A program made the position numbers and the translations under genes. Positions 56,434-64,000 of a stretch of 64,000 nucleotides of DNA are shown here, piece by piece; the stretch's first letter is position 1, and each line of letters begins with the position of its first letter. Below the pieces are notes generated by a model, which had not been told where the DNA came from, searched no databases, and worked only from the letters and a program-made list of their open reading frames with translations. The DNA comes from Ectopseudomonas mendocina (GTDB taxonomy: Bacteria; Pseudomonadota; Gammaproteobacteria; Pseudomonadales; Pseudomonadaceae). The stretch covers positions 1 to 64,000 of the forward strand of contig NZ_SCFY01000018.1 in the NCBI RefSeq assembly GCF_007049795.1, written 5' to 3'.

Positions 56434-58734
56434 ATGCGTATCGACACCGCCGCCCTGCGTTTTACTCTGGGCTATCTGTTGCTGGCCTGCCTCTGGATAC
56501 TGCTGAGCGACCGACTGCTGACAGCCCTCGGCCTGTCCATGGCGCAACTGGAGCGCTTGCAATCTTTCAAGGGCCTGCTGTTCGTCGCGCTCACCAGTTC
56601 ACTGCTTTATCTGGTGCTACACCGTCACGCTCAACAATATCGACGCGCGCGCCTGGCGCTGGCCGGCAACGAGGAGCGCCTGCGCCTGGCGCTAGATGCC
56701 ACGCGCGACGGCCTGTGGGATTGGGACGTGAGCAACCGCCGAGTGTTCTTCTCCGAGGGCTATGCCAGGCTGCTAGGCCTCACCCCGCAAACCCTGGGCA
56801 ACACCCGCGAAGATTGGGCCGCACGCCTGCATCCGGATGACGTGGAGCGCGCGCTGCATGCGCTCAACGCCGAGTTGAGCGAGCAGCCCTATGAAAACAT
56901 CTACCGTCTGCGCCACGCCGACGGCAGCTATCGCTGGATTCATTCACGCGGCCGCCTGCTGCGTGACGAGGAAGGCCAACCGCAGCGCTTCATCGGTATC
57001 GCCAGCGACATCACCCAGCAACGCGCCACCGACGATAGCCTGCGCCAGGCCGCTGCGGTGTTCGATGCGACTCAGGAAGGGGTACTGGTCACCAATGCCG
57101 AGCAGCGCATCGTTCACGTCAACCCGGCCTTCAGCCGCATCACCGGCTACAGCAGCGAGGAAATCCTCGGCCAGCACCCCGGCCTGCTCAAGTCCGGCCG
57201 CCATGACGCCGCCTTCTATCAGAGCCTGTGGCAGGCACTGCAGAACCGTGGAGCCTGGAGTGGCGAGGTGTGGAACCGGCGCAAAAGTGGGGAGATTTAC
57301 CCGCAGTGGCAGTGCATCCGAGTCATTCGCGATGAACAAGGGCGAGTCAGCCACTATGTGGCGGTGTTCTCCGACATCACCGCACTCAAGCGCTCGCAAC
57401 GCGAGCTGGACTACCTGGCACACCACGACCCGCTGAGCAACCTGCCCAACCGCCTGTTGTTCACCGAGCGCGTCGCTCATGCGCTGGAGCGCAGCAAGAT
57501 CGAGGCGCTGCGCGGCGCAGTACTACTGATCGATCTGGACCACTTCAAACACATCAATGAAAGCCTCGGCCACAACGTCGGTGATCTGTTGCTCAAGGCG
57601 GTCGGCGAGCGCTTGCAGCAAGGTTTACCCACTGGCACCACCCTAGCCCGGCTAGGCGGCGACGAGTTCGGCCTACTCAGCGAAAACTGCGCTGACGCCG
57701 CCCAGGCAGCCGAACTGGCACAAAGCCTGCTGCGCAGCCTGGAAACATCCTTTCGCCTCGACGGCCACGAGCTCTACATCGGCGCCAGCATCGGCATCAG
57801 TCTGTTCCCCGAAGATGCCGACAGCGTCGAGCAAATCCTGCGTAACGCCGACTCGGCGCTGTTCAAGGCCAAGAACAGCGGTCGCGAAGGCTATGCCTTC
57901 TACGTGCAGGAGCTCACCGACTACGCCCGGCAGCGCGTGGAGCTGGCCAGCAGCCTGCGTCATGCGTTGGACAACGACGAGCTGCGCGTGTACTACCAGC
58001 CGCTGCACGACCTGCGTGACGGTCGCCAGGTAGGCATGGAGGCGCTGGTGCGCTGGCAACACCCGCAACGCGGGCTGATTCCCCCTGGCGAATTCATTCC
58101 GATTGCCGAGGACAACGGCATGATCGGCGCTATCGATACCTGGGTTCTGGAGCAGGCCTGCCGCCAGATGATGCGCTGGAACGCCGAAGGGCATGCGCTG
58201 AGCTTCGTTGCAGTGAACGTCTCCAGCCGGCTGTTCAGTCGCGGTGAACTCGATATGAAAGTGGCGCAGGTACTGGCAGAAACAGGCCTGCCGCCTGAGC
58301 AGCTGGAGCTGGAGGTCACCGAGAGCGCGATCATGGAAGACCCGGATGCAGCGCAGAAACTGCTCATCAGTCTACGTGCCCTGGGCGTACGCCTGGCCAT
58401 CGACGACTTCGGAACGGGGTATAGCTCTCTGGCGCGCCTCAAGCGCCTGCCCGTGGACAAGCTCAAGCTCGATCAGAGCTTCGTGCGCGGCCTGCCCAAC
58501 GACGCTGAAGACGCCGCCATCGCTCGCGCCGTGATCGCACTGGGCAAAAGCCTGGGCCTCAAGGTCCTCGCCGAAGGTATCGAACAACCAGCCCAGGCCG
58601 ATTTTCTGCGTGAGCTAGGCTGCAACTATGGTCAGGGCTATCACTTCGGTCGCCCACAGCCGGTGCCCGTCAACACCGCTGACGCCATCACCCCAGGCGA
58701 AACGCAGGGCAGTCACCCCAGCACCAGGAACTGA
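56434..58734 (+). CDS. PAS-PAS-GGDEF-EAL c-di-GMP protein
   Basis: A 766-aa inner-membrane signalling protein. Two hydrophobic helices (about 7-30 and 45-64) are followed by PAS 1 (about 78-205; DGLWDWDVSNRRVFFSEGYA), PAS 2 (about 206-325; GVLVTNAEQRIVHVNPAFSR), GGDEF (about 330-490; RLGGDEFGLL intact) and EAL (about 505-750; MEALVRW, TESAIM, DDFGTGYSSL, EGIE intact). Both enzymatic sites look complete, so it could make or degrade c-di-GMP depending on signal. First gene of a three-gene operon; its stop lies two bases before the next start. Confidence 0.88.
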   Translation: MRIDTAALRFTLGYLLLACLWILLSDRLLTALGLSMAQLERLQSFKGLLFVALTSSLLYLVLHRHAQQYRRARLALAGNEERLRLALDATRDGLWDWDVSNRRVFFSEGYARLLGLTPQTLGNTREDWAARLHPDDVERALHALNAELSEQPYENIYRLRHADGSYRWIHSRGRLLRDEEGQPQRFIGIASDITQQRATDDSLRQAAAVFDATQEGVLVTNAEQRIVHVNPAFSRITGYSSEEILGQHPGLLKSGRHDAAFYQSLWQALQNRGAWSGEVWNRRKSGEIYPQWQCIRVIRDEQGRVSHYVAVFSDITALKRSQRELDYLAHHDPLSNLPNRLLFTERVAHALERSKIEALRGAVLLIDLDHFKHINESLGHNVGDLLLKAVGERLQQGLPTGTTLARLGGDEFGLLSENCADAAQAAELAQSLLRSLETSFRLDGHELYIGASIGISLFPEDADSVEQILRNADSALFKAKNSGREGYAFYVQELTDYARQRVELASSLRHALDNDELRVYYQPLHDLRDGRQVGMEALVRWQHPQRGLIPPGEFIPIAEDNGMIGAIDTWVLEQACRQMMRWNAEGHALSFVAVNVSSRLFSRGELDMKVAQVLAETGLPPEQLELEVTESAIMEDPDAAQKLLISLRALGVRLAIDDFGTGYSSLARLKRLPVDKLKLDQSFVRGLPNDAEDAAIARAVIALGKSLGLKVLAEGIEQPAQADFLRELGCNYGQGYHFGRPQPVPVNTADAITPGETQGSHPSTRN

Positions 58735-58736
58735 GC

Positions 58737-59873
58737 ATGCGCGTGCTGATTCTCGAAGACGATCCCTGGATAGCCGACCTGCTCAAACAGATCGTCCTCA
58801 GCCTCTGCCCAGGCGCCCAGGTCGACTGTCAGAGCCGCGTCGTCGATGCCCTTGCAGCCTGGAAGCGGCAGGCGGCCCAGTTGGTCATCGCCGACTGGCA
58901 CCTGCCCGACGGTAACGGCACCCAGTTGCTGGAAGCTGTGCGTCAACGCAGCCAGGATATCCCGCTGGTCATGGTCACGGCCCGCGCCGACCGTGACAGC
59001 GTGCTAGCCATACGCCCGTTGAATATCAGCGCCTTCATCAGCAAGCCCTTTCAGGTGCCCAAGGTGATCGCCAGCCTGCAGCCACTATTGGCGAATGCCC
59101 AAAGCATCGCCGGTGAAGTCGACCACGCTGGGGATTTCCTCCAGCAACTTGCACGCCTGACCGATGACGCACTCGAACTGCCGCTGCGTGAATCCCTGTA
59201 CCAGCGTCTGCGCGATGTGCCTCAACCCTTCGATAACCTGCAACAGCTTGGCGACCTCTGGCAGAACGACCCAGCCGTTCACGCGCGGTTGATCGCAGCG
59301 GCCAACAGTGGCAACTACAACAGCGCCGGGCAGCCCTGCGTCACCCTCAACGAAGCCGTGCAACGCCTCGGTCAGGCCACTGCAATCAATCTGGTTCAAG
59401 GCCTCGCGCTTCGGCCGCAGGCGGTACTGAGCGACCCCGAGCTGCAGCGCCAGGGCGATGCGCATTTCGTTCATGCCCTGCGCCTGCGCCAGCGTATTGC
59501 TGAGCTGGCGCGTAGCAGCCGGGTTGATCCGGCGCCGCTGCACAGCGCCGCACTGCTACAACGCATGGGCGAACTGGCCCTGCTGGATCAGGCGCAACGC
59601 TGGCGCAGTGCCGGCCGAGAGCTGGACGAACAGACCCTGAACACCGCCCTGCAGCGTCATAGCAGCCAACTGGCCAATCGACTCAAGGCGCACTGGCGCC
59701 TGCCTATCGCGCTACGCGAGTTGATCGGTGCCTGCTACGCCCTACCCCCCGGCAATACACGACGTGACACGGTGGTGATGCGCCTGGCCAGTGCCGAACT
59801 GCAGGGCGCCGAAGCGCCGGAAATCGAGCGTCTTAGGCGTCTCGCTGGCCTGGCGCGGACAGGCGCACGATGA
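58737..59873 (+). CDS. Response regulator with HDOD domain
   Basis: A 378-aa protein. The receiver domain 1-120 has ILEDDPWIADLL, the phospho-Asp in LVIADWHLPDGNG (about 53) and Lys in ISKPFQVPK. The HDOD domain at about 150-345 (RLIAAANSGNYNSAG, LNEAVQRLGQATAINLVQGL) is catalytically silent, as usual for HDOD. It is an output without DNA binding, likely working through protein contacts. It sits between a c-di-GMP enzyme and a sensor kinase and overlaps the kinase start by ATGA (59870-59873), suggesting the kinase phosphorylates it. Confidence 0.87.
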   Translation: MRVLILEDDPWIADLLKQIVLSLCPGAQVDCQSRVVDALAAWKRQAAQLVIADWHLPDGNGTQLLEAVRQRSQDIPLVMVTARADRDSVLAIRPLNISAFISKPFQVPKVIASLQPLLANAQSIAGEVDHAGDFLQQLARLTDDALELPLRESLYQRLRDVPQPFDNLQQLGDLWQNDPAVHARLIAAANSGNYNSAGQPCVTLNEAVQRLGQATAINLVQGLALRPQAVLSDPELQRQGDAHFVHALRLRQRIAELARSSRVDPAPLHSAALLQRMGELALLDQAQRWRSAGRELDEQTLNTALQRHSSQLANRLKAHWRLPIALRELIGACYALPPGNTRRDTVVMRLASAELQGAEAPEIERLRRLAGLARTGAR

Positions 59874-62800
59874 CCAGCAATTCGCGGCCGATTGCAATTC
59901 GCTGGATCGTGGTCGGCGGCAGTCTGTGTCTGGCGCTGTTCTTCGCCTTCCTCGGGCGCCAGGCACTGCACGAGCGTGAGGCGCTGTGGCAATTGCAGAT
60001 GAACAAGCAGGCCGAGGCGCAACGTCTGGCACTGCAAAGCGTTCAGCACGGCCTGCGCGAGCGTGCACAGTTGCTGGCCGAGGCCATCGCCGCCGACGCC
60101 TGGGTAGCCGAGCTGGTGCGCCAGGCGTCAGTCCTGCCCAAGGATGACCAGGGCGGTCTGGCCAGCATCCGCAACCAGCTCTACACCCGCTTGGCGCCGC
60201 GCTGGCGCAACATGCAGGTGCACCGGCCGTTTCGCCTCTACGTCCATCTGCCAGACGACGCACGCATCCTGCTGCGGGTACACGAGCCGCAGCGTTTTGG
60301 TGACACCCAGGAGGCCATGCGCCCGTTATTGCTGCAAGCCCTGCGTATGGGCGACAGCCGTGCAGAACTGAACCTTGCGAACAACAGCATCGGCATCCGT
60401 GCCGCAGCGCCGCTGCTGATCGATACGCAAAACGGTCAGCGCCAGGTTGGCGCCATCAGCGTGGCAATGGATGTGCTCGAGGATCTGCCGCAACTGGATC
60501 GGGATCTCGGCGCCGGCATCGCGCTACTACTCAACGCAGCGGCCGAGGTCGGTACGCAAGCCGATCACGCCCCCGCCTGGCGCCTGATCCAGCAGACACG
60601 TCCGCAGGCACATATCTGGCTGCAAGCGGATCTTCTGCCCTCTCCCAGCGAGGGTAACAGCCAGCGTCTGCTGGAGGATGGCGGGCAACACTACCTGCTC
60701 AGCCAGCTGTCGATGGCGACCTCGCCACAGCCCGGCTCTGCGGCCATGGCCACGGTGCTGACCTGGCGTGACGTCAGCGAACTCTATGCCGTGCATGAAC
60801 GCGACAAGCGCTGGCTGGTAGTCAAATGGCTGCTCGCCTGGTGCGGCGCCGAAGCCTTGCTGATGATCCTGCTACACGCGACACATCGCAGTACCCAGCG
60901 CCTGATGCAACGCCAACAGAGCGCGCTGCACGCACTCAACGAGATTTCTGCGCTATCGAGCCTGAGCAGCAAGGAACAGCTGCGCGAAGCGCTGCGCATG
61001 GGGGCCAACTATTTCGACATGCCGCTCGGCGTAATCGGCATGATCGACGCCGATCACTATCGCGTCCTGGTCCAGGTCTGTCCTGACACGCAGCTTGAGG
61101 ACGGCCAGACCTTCGCCCTCAACGAAACCTACTGCAGCCTGACCTACGCCCTGGACGACATTCTCAGTATCGAGCGCATGGCCAGCTCACCTTATCGAGA
61201 GCACGCCTGCTACACCCGCTTCGCCCTGGAAAGCTATATCGGTACGGCGATCTGGGTAGATGGCCGCAGAGTCGGCACCCTGGCCTTCTGCGACCAGCAA
61301 GCCCGTGACCGTCAGTTCGACGAGAACGAGCGCGAATTCCTGCGCCTGTTCGCTCGCTGGGTCGGCGCCACCCTGGAGCGCGAGCAGCAGCAGCAGGCAC
61401 GGCAAAACCTGCTCGAACGCCTTGCCAGCATCATCGAAGGCACCGACGTCGGCACCTGGGTGTGGAATGTGCAGAGCGGCGCCACCGTGTTCAACGAGCG
61501 CTGGGCGCAGATGCTCGGCTACCAACTCCAGGAACTGCAGCCCACCAGTGTCGAAACCTGGAAGCGCTTCTGTCACCCGGAGGATCGCGAGCCCAGCGAG
61601 CGCATGCTGCGACGCCACTTCGCTGGCGAGTTAGCCTTCTACGACCGGCAGATACGCATGCAGCACCGAGATGGGCGCTGGCTGTGGGTACAGGTGCGCG
61701 GCCGCCTCTCCAGCCGCGACGAGCAAGGCCGGCCGCTGCTGATGTATGGCACCCACACGGACATCAGCGCAGCGCGGCAGCGCGAGGATGCGGTGATCGA
61801 GGCGCGAGCGTTCCTGCAGACCGTGCTGGATTCGGCCAGCGGCGTTGCCATCATCGCCACCGACCCGAACGGCCTGGTCACCCTCTTCAACTCTGGCGCA
61901 GAGCGCCTGCTGGGCTATAGCAGCGACGCCGTGATCGGCCAGATGACACCCGAACGCTTCCATCTGCCCAGCGAAATCGACGCTCGGGTCGAGCAGCTCA
62001 GCATCAGTTGCGGGCATCTGGTCAGCGGCTTCCAGGTCTTCACTCACAACGTACGTAATGGCGAGTCGGAAACCCGCCAATGGACGTACGTGCACAAGGA
62101 CGGCAGCCAGCGCCTGGTCAACCTCACCACCAACGCCATCTTCGACGCCAGCGGACAGATCACCGGTTTTCTCGGCATCGCCAGCGACATCAGCGCCCTG
62201 CAGCAGGCCACTCGCGCACTGCAGCAGAGCGAAAGTCGCTTCCGTGGCCTGGTCGCCAACCTGCCCGGCGTGGTCTATCGCTGCGCCAACGACAGCGACT
62301 GGAGCATGCGTTACGTCAGCGACGAGATTCTCAGCCTGACTGGCTACCCGCCCAGCGACTTCATCGACAATCGCGTGCGCAGCTTCTCCAGCATCGTCCA
62401 TCCCGACGACCTGCCGAGCACCTACCTCGCCAACGAAAGCATCGCTCGCCAGGAAACCTTCGAGCTGACCTACCGCCTGCGTCATGCCGATGGCCACAGC
62501 GTCTGGGTGCGCGAGAAAGGTCGCGGCGAGCACGACGCCCAGGGGCGCCTGATCTGGGTCGACGGGTTCATCTGGGACATCAGCGAGCGCAAGGTCATGG
62601 AAGACGACCTGCGCCTGAGCCAGCAGCTGTTCAGCAGCGCCTTTGCCACCGCGCCGCAGGGCATGGCGCTGGTGGCCATCGACGGACGCTGGCTGGAGGT
62701 CAACGACGAGCTGTGCCGCATGCTCGGCTACAGCCGCGAGGAAATGCTCGCCCTCGATTTTCAGCGCATCACCCACCCCGACGACCTCGGTGCGGACCTG

Positions 62801-64000
62801 CGCAACGTCGACGACCTGCTGGCCGGGCGCATCAGCGCCTACCAGATGGAAAAGCGCTATCTGGACAAACAGGGTCAGGTGCTCTGGGTACTGCTCAGCA
62901 GCGCGCTGGTGCGCAACGCCCAAGGCCAGCCCGTGCATCTGGTCGCGCAGATCCAGGACTTCAGCGATCGGGTTGCCGCCGAGCGCGCGATTCGCGAACG
63001 CGAGCATTACCTGCGCACCCTGCTCGACAACGTCATCGATGCCATCGTCACTCTCGACGACGAGGGCCACATCGAGACCTTCAATCACGCGGCCGAACGC
63101 ATCTTTGCCTACAGCCAGGCCGAGGTCGCCGGGCGTGACATCGCCACGCTGATTCCAGGCATGGCCAGTGACACCCTGCGCCAAGGCTGCGCCAGCGACC
63201 AGATTCGCGAGATGGAAGGCCTGCGCCAGGGCGGCGAACGCTTCCCGCTGGAACTGGCGATGTCGCAGATCAGCCACCAGGGCCAGGTGCGCTTCATCGC
63301 GGTGATTCGTGACATCGCCGAGCGCAAACGCATCGAGCAGATGAAGAACGAGTTCGTCTCCACCGTCAGCCACGAACTGCGCACACCGCTGACCGCCATC
63401 GCCGGCTCGCTGGGCCTGATCAACGGCGGCGCACTCGGCGCCGTGCCGCAGGCCATGGCGCACATGTTGAGCATCGCCGAGGCCAACAGCCAGCGCCTGA
63501 GCGCGCTGATCAATGACCTGCTGGACATGGAAAAGCTGGTCGCCGGCAAGATGCATTTCGACCTCCAGCGCAGGCCACTCAAACCACTGCTGGAACTGGC
63601 ACTGCTGCATAACCAGCCGTATGCCGACCAGCATCAGGTACGCCTCGAACTGCACGCAGAGCATGATGTCGAAGTCCGGGTCGATACCCAGCGCCTGGCC
63701 CAGGTGCTGGCCAATCTGCTGTCCAACGCCGCCAAGTTCTCACCGGCTGGGGCCGTGGTGCAGGTCAGCCTGGAGACAATGGCTGACAAGCTGCGGGTCA
63801 ACGTGCGCGATCAAGGCCCGGGGATCCCCGCGGCATTCCATTCGCGCATCTTCGCCAAGTTCTCTCAGGCCGACGCCGGCGATACCCGGCAGAAAGGCGG
63901 CACCGGCCTGGGTCTGGCGATTTGCAAGGAAATCATCGAGCGCATGCACGGGCGTATCGGTTTCCACTCGGTGCCTGGCCAGGGCGCGACCTTCTGGTTC
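59870..64000 (+). CDS. Multi-PAS sensor histidine kinase (cut by window end)
   Basis: At least 1377 residues, open at the 3' edge. TM1 is at about 11-30, a periplasmic sensor of about 285 residues, TM2 at about 319-337 (WLLAWCGAEALLMILLH), a GAF domain (about 365-515), then a series of about five PAS/PAC units (visible WTYVHKDGSQRL, ITGFLGIASDIS, LTYRLRHADGHSVWVREKG). HisKA is VSTVSHELRTPLTAI with phospho-His at about 1167, and the ATPase has NLLSNAAKFSPAG, RDQGPGIP and GGTGLGLAICKE. A receiver domain may follow outside the window. Its likely partner is the HDOD regulator with which it overlaps. Confidence 0.87.
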   Translation, partial: MTSNSRPIAIRWIVVGGSLCLALFFAFLGRQALHEREALWQLQMNKQAEAQRLALQSVQHGLRERAQLLAEAIAADAWVAELVRQASVLPKDDQGGLASIRNQLYTRLAPRWRNMQVHRPFRLYVHLPDDARILLRVHEPQRFGDTQEAMRPLLLQALRMGDSRAELNLANNSIGIRAAAPLLIDTQNGQRQVGAISVAMDVLEDLPQLDRDLGAGIALLLNAAAEVGTQADHAPAWRLIQQTRPQAHIWLQADLLPSPSEGNSQRLLEDGGQHYLLSQLSMATSPQPGSAAMATVLTWRDVSELYAVHERDKRWLVVKWLLAWCGAEALLMILLHATHRSTQRLMQRQQSALHALNEISALSSLSSKEQLREALRMGANYFDMPLGVIGMIDADHYRVLVQVCPDTQLEDGQTFALNETYCSLTYALDDILSIERMASSPYREHACYTRFALESYIGTAIWVDGRRVGTLAFCDQQARDRQFDENEREFLRLFARWVGATLEREQQQQARQNLLERLASIIEGTDVGTWVWNVQSGATVFNERWAQMLGYQLQELQPTSVETWKRFCHPEDREPSERMLRRHFAGELAFYDRQIRMQHRDGRWLWVQVRGRLSSRDEQGRPLLMYGTHTDISAARQREDAVIEARAFLQTVLDSASGVAIIATDPNGLVTLFNSGAERLLGYSSDAVIGQMTPERFHLPSEIDARVEQLSISCGHLVSGFQVFTHNVRNGESETRQWTYVHKDGSQRLVNLTTNAIFDASGQITGFLGIASDISALQQATRALQQSESRFRGLVANLPGVVYRCANDSDWSMRYVSDEILSLTGYPPSDFIDNRVRSFSSIVHPDDLPSTYLANESIARQETFELTYRLRHADGHSVWVREKGRGEHDAQGRLIWVDGFIWDISERKVMEDDLRLSQQLFSSAFATAPQGMALVAIDGRWLEVNDELCRMLGYSREEMLALDFQRITHPDDLGADLRNVDDLLAGRISAYQMEKRYLDKQGQVLWVLLSSALVRNAQGQPVHLVAQIQDFSDRVAAERAIREREHYLRTLLDNVIDAIVTLDDEGHIETFNHAAERIFAYSQAEVAGRDIATLIPGMASDTLRQGCASDQIREMEGLRQGGERFPLELAMSQISHQGQVRFIAVIRDIAERKRIEQMKNEFVSTVSHELRTPLTAIAGSLGLINGGALGAVPQAMAHMLSIAEANSQRLSALINDLLDMEKLVAGKMHFDLQRRPLKPLLELALLHNQPYADQHQVRLELHAEHDVEVRVDTQRLAQVLANLLSNAAKFSPAGAVVQVSLETMADKLRVNVRDQGPGIPAAFHSRIFAKFSQADAGDTRQKGGTGLGLAICKEIIERMHGRIGFHSVPGQGATFWF

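Noticed and set aside
61631..63664. A 677-codon minus-strand open frame opposite the multi-PAS kinase
   Set aside because: Antisense shadow of a GC-rich gene. The plus strand carries clear PAS, HisKA and ATPase motifs, and the minus frame has no domain or ribosome site.

Overview
The window reads as chromosome of a Pseudomonas, probably of the P. mendocina / pseudoalcaligenes type (inference from gene content, GC-rich codon use and gene order). The core order, basic-amino-acid ABC transporter, then rml genes, then dctBD and dctPQM, is the order I recall for P. aeruginosa PA5152-PA5169. A psl exopolysaccharide locus has been placed between the transporter and the rml genes. No rRNA, CRISPR array or complete insertion sequence is visible. 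There is one intact tRNA gene (Thr-TGT).

Region 1 (1 to about 12,890) is the right part of an integrative element. It holds a truncated coiled-coil gene, a tightly overlapping replication-type operon (AlpA-like regulator, two related small proteins, primase zinc domain, DUF3987 protein), a palindromic repeat pair, a retron-type reverse transcriptase with an 83-aa partner and a structured upstream RNA, a single-chain Type ISP-like restriction-modification enzyme, a tyrosine recombinase and an unknown gene. It ends at a 16-nt tRNA 3' remnant, the likely attR. Retron plus restriction enzyme make this a phage-defence cargo.

Region 2 (13,141-17,805) is core: a HisJQMP-type ABC transporter, a SAM methyltransferase and tRNA-Thr.

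Region 3 (17,832-36,674) is an exopolysaccharide locus. A minus-strand run from 36,268 down to 22,771 matches psl in order and size: pslA, pslB, (pslC absent), pslD, E, F, G, H, I, J, K. An acyltransferase that could serve as PslL converges on pslK from the other strand. Further left lie a second acyltransferase, a small secreted protein, an epimerase and a rhamnosyltransferase-like GT2 that could stand in for PslC.

Region 4 (36,675-40,170) is rmlB-rmlA-rmlC-rmlD, supplying dTDP-L-rhamnose, one of the Psl sugars. PslB supplies GDP-mannose. A 142-bp inverted-repeat element sits between rmlB and rmlA.

Region 5 (40,260-46,871) is C4-dicarboxylate sensing and uptake: DctB/DctD, a clear sigma-54 promoter, then the DctPQM TRAP transporter. 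Region 6 (46,994-64,000) holds envelope and regulatory genes: DUF502, Lrp, an orphan GspE-type ATPase, a periplasmic L,D-transpeptidase-like protein, NfeD, DUF2388, an OprD porin, a diguanylate cyclase, a DesB-type desaturase, and a coupled GGDEF-EAL / HDOD response regulator / multi-PAS kinase operon cut by the window edge.
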